Positions 21,218-22,058 of a DNA stretch of 22,058 nt are shown here, in pieces. Location of the stretch: contig JAYTCQ010000433.1 of NCBI GenBank assembly GCA_043736395.1, forward strand, positions 1-22,058, in the 5' to 3' direction. Both the position numbers and the translations under genes were made by a program. The notes below the pieces were generated by a model. It was given only the letters and a program-made list of their open reading frames with translations. It made no database searches and was not told where the DNA came from. Origin of the DNA: JAFDVL01 sp043736395. Lineage in GTDB: Bacteria > Acidobacteriota > Blastocatellia > RBC074. The stretch's first letter is position 1. Each line of letters starts with the position of its first letter.

Positions 21218-21985
21218 ATGTGGAATCGAATAGTAAGGTTGTTCCGCTCAATTTTTGGTGGAATTATTGACAAGGCTGAAGACCCGGAACTGGTGCTTCA
21301 ACAGTTGGTCCGCGACATGCGTGACAACATTCCAAAATTAAATAATCAAGTCGCTCAAGTGGTCGCAAATGAAAAATTGCTCTCACGGCAACTTGAACAG
21401 TCCCAATCAAAAGTCACGGAATTGGATAGCAAAATCAAAGCCGCAATTAAAATGGGACGCGATGATATTGCCACGCAATGGATCAACGAATTGCAGACCA
21501 CGCAGCGAGGCTTAGAACTTTCTAAAACACAGCTCATTCAAGCTAAGTCACAGTCAGAAAAAGCCCTTCAACTGCGAGACTCTTACATGTCGCAGATGAA
21601 GAAAAAATCTGATGAAGCCATGCAGTTGATTGCGCAAAGCAAGCAAGCCAAGATGCAGGAACAAATCGCCCAAACCATGACCAGTTTTCAGGTGGGAGAT
21701 AATTCCGGCACGCTTGACGATATGCGTGAGAAAATTACGCGTCGGGCTGCCGAAGCCGAAGCAAAAGCGGAAATGGCGACTAACACGATTGATTCCAAAA
21801 TGCAGGAAATTGAACTGGAAGCCGCCAACATTGAAGCTCAGGATTCATTACTTGCCTACAAACGTCAGATGGGATTGATCCCGGATGCGCCAACAAGTGC
21901 TCTGGGAGAAGGATCGCCTTTGATGAATGGTGAAAAAACTCTGGGTGGCGAAACCACTCCGGCTCGGCCACAAGTTGCTGAATAG
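21218..21985 (+). CDS. PspA/IM30 family membrane-stress protein
   Basis: A 255-aa ESCRT-III-like protein that coats and stabilises the inner membrane. The N-terminus MWNRIVRLFRSIFGGIIDKAEDPELVLQQLVRDM is the family's amphipathic membrane-binding helix plus the PELVLQQ motif. Residues about 30-215 are continuous Gln/Lys/Glu-rich coiled coil, as in PspA and Vipp1. A 30-residue tail rich in Gly/Thr/Pro (about 226-255) extends beyond the usual core of about 222 residues, reminiscent of the IM30 extension. AAAGGA lies 9 nt upstream of the ATG. No pspB, pspC or pspF partner is in the window, so regulation probably differs from the proteobacterial system. Confidence 0.92.
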   Translation: MWNRIVRLFRSIFGGIIDKAEDPELVLQQLVRDMRDNIPKLNNQVAQVVANEKLLSRQLEQSQSKVTELDSKIKAAIKMGRDDIATQWINELQTTQRGLELSKTQLIQAKSQSEKALQLRDSYMSQMKKKSDEAMQLIAQSKQAKMQEQIAQTMTSFQVGDNSGTLDDMREKITRRAAEAEAKAEMATNTIDSKMQEIELEAANIEAQDSLLAYKRQMGLIPDAPTSALGEGSPLMNGEKTLGGETTPARPQVAE

Positions 21986-21991
21986 GCTCTT

Positions 21992-22029
21992 GTGAAAGCC
22001 ATTTATTAGTGCAGATAAATGGCTTTCAC
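21992..22029 (+). terminator. Strong hairpin after the pspA-like gene
   Basis: GTGAAAGCCATTTA (21992-22005) pairs perfectly with TAAATGGCTTTCAC (22016-22029), a 14-bp stem with a 10-nt loop, 6 nt after the stop codon. The T-run (ATTTTTG) begins about 10 nt beyond the stem, so it may act as a terminator or as a 3'-end stabiliser. Confidence 0.65.
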
Positions 22030-22058
22030 GGTCGCTGAATTTTTGTTGAATATTTTTT

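Overview
The window looks like a chromosomal segment of a diderm (Gram-negative) bacterium of moderate GC content, roughly mid-40s percent by eye. LpxC (lipid A synthesis), a LolA-like lipoprotein paired with an RND/MMPL exporter, and lipobox lipoproteins all point to an outer membrane. Intergenic DNA is unusually rich in palindromic and 7-bp-period repeats. That, with the gene content, is compatible with Acidobacteriota (Blastocatellia-like), but this placement is a guess; a 16S or ribosomal-protein tree would be needed. I see no rRNA, tRNA, CRISPR array, insertion sequence or prophage.

Region A (117-10335, all minus strand) is a sugar or polyol uptake and catabolism operon read from high to low coordinates. 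The order is: an extended SDR (NAD-dependent epimerase/dehydrogenase), a zinc-dependent MDR polyol-type dehydrogenase, a ribose-type substrate-binding lipoprotein, a 49-aa membrane peptide, an RbsA-type double ATPase, a 56-aa membrane peptide, an RbsC-type permease, an FAH-family hydrolase/lyase, a radical SAM enzyme, a xylulokinase-like FGGY kinase, and a 74-aa membrane protein. In front of the SDR gene lies a promoter-like sequence overlapped by a near-perfect GntR/FadR-type palindrome, so the operon is probably controlled by a regulator encoded elsewhere. The likely scheme is import, then oxidation by the MDR and/or SDR, then phosphorylation by the kinase. The FAH enzyme suggests a parallel non-phosphorylative branch. 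No isomerase, lactonase or sugar-acid dehydratase lies in the window, so the substrate is not settled.

Region B (10436-12439, minus) is a lone APC-superfamily transporter. It is divergent from Region C (12689-15974, plus), a LolA-like lipoprotein followed by an RND/MMPL exporter, probably a lipid or lipoprotein trafficking pair. Region D (16103-17696, minus) is rpsU with its own promoter and terminator, then lpxC and a small conserved-looking 95-aa gene. Region E is purD (plus) converging on a 458-aa secreted cysteine- and methionine-rich protein of unknown function (minus), with a shared bidirectional terminator. A 625-bp AT-rich gap then leads to a pspA/IM30 gene (plus) ending in a strong hairpin.

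The most striking non-coding signal is a REP/BIME-like element present three times (6597-6661, 9176-9273, 15973-16104). Two near-identical 25-27 nt arms, each itself a palindrome, face each other across unrelated spacers of 15, 44 and 78 nt. They sit against or over the start and stop codons of the flanking genes. Further inverted or heptameric repeats occur at 4957-5057, 10348-10430 and 13593-13704, and one heptamer run lies in frame inside the RND gene (14579-14606).
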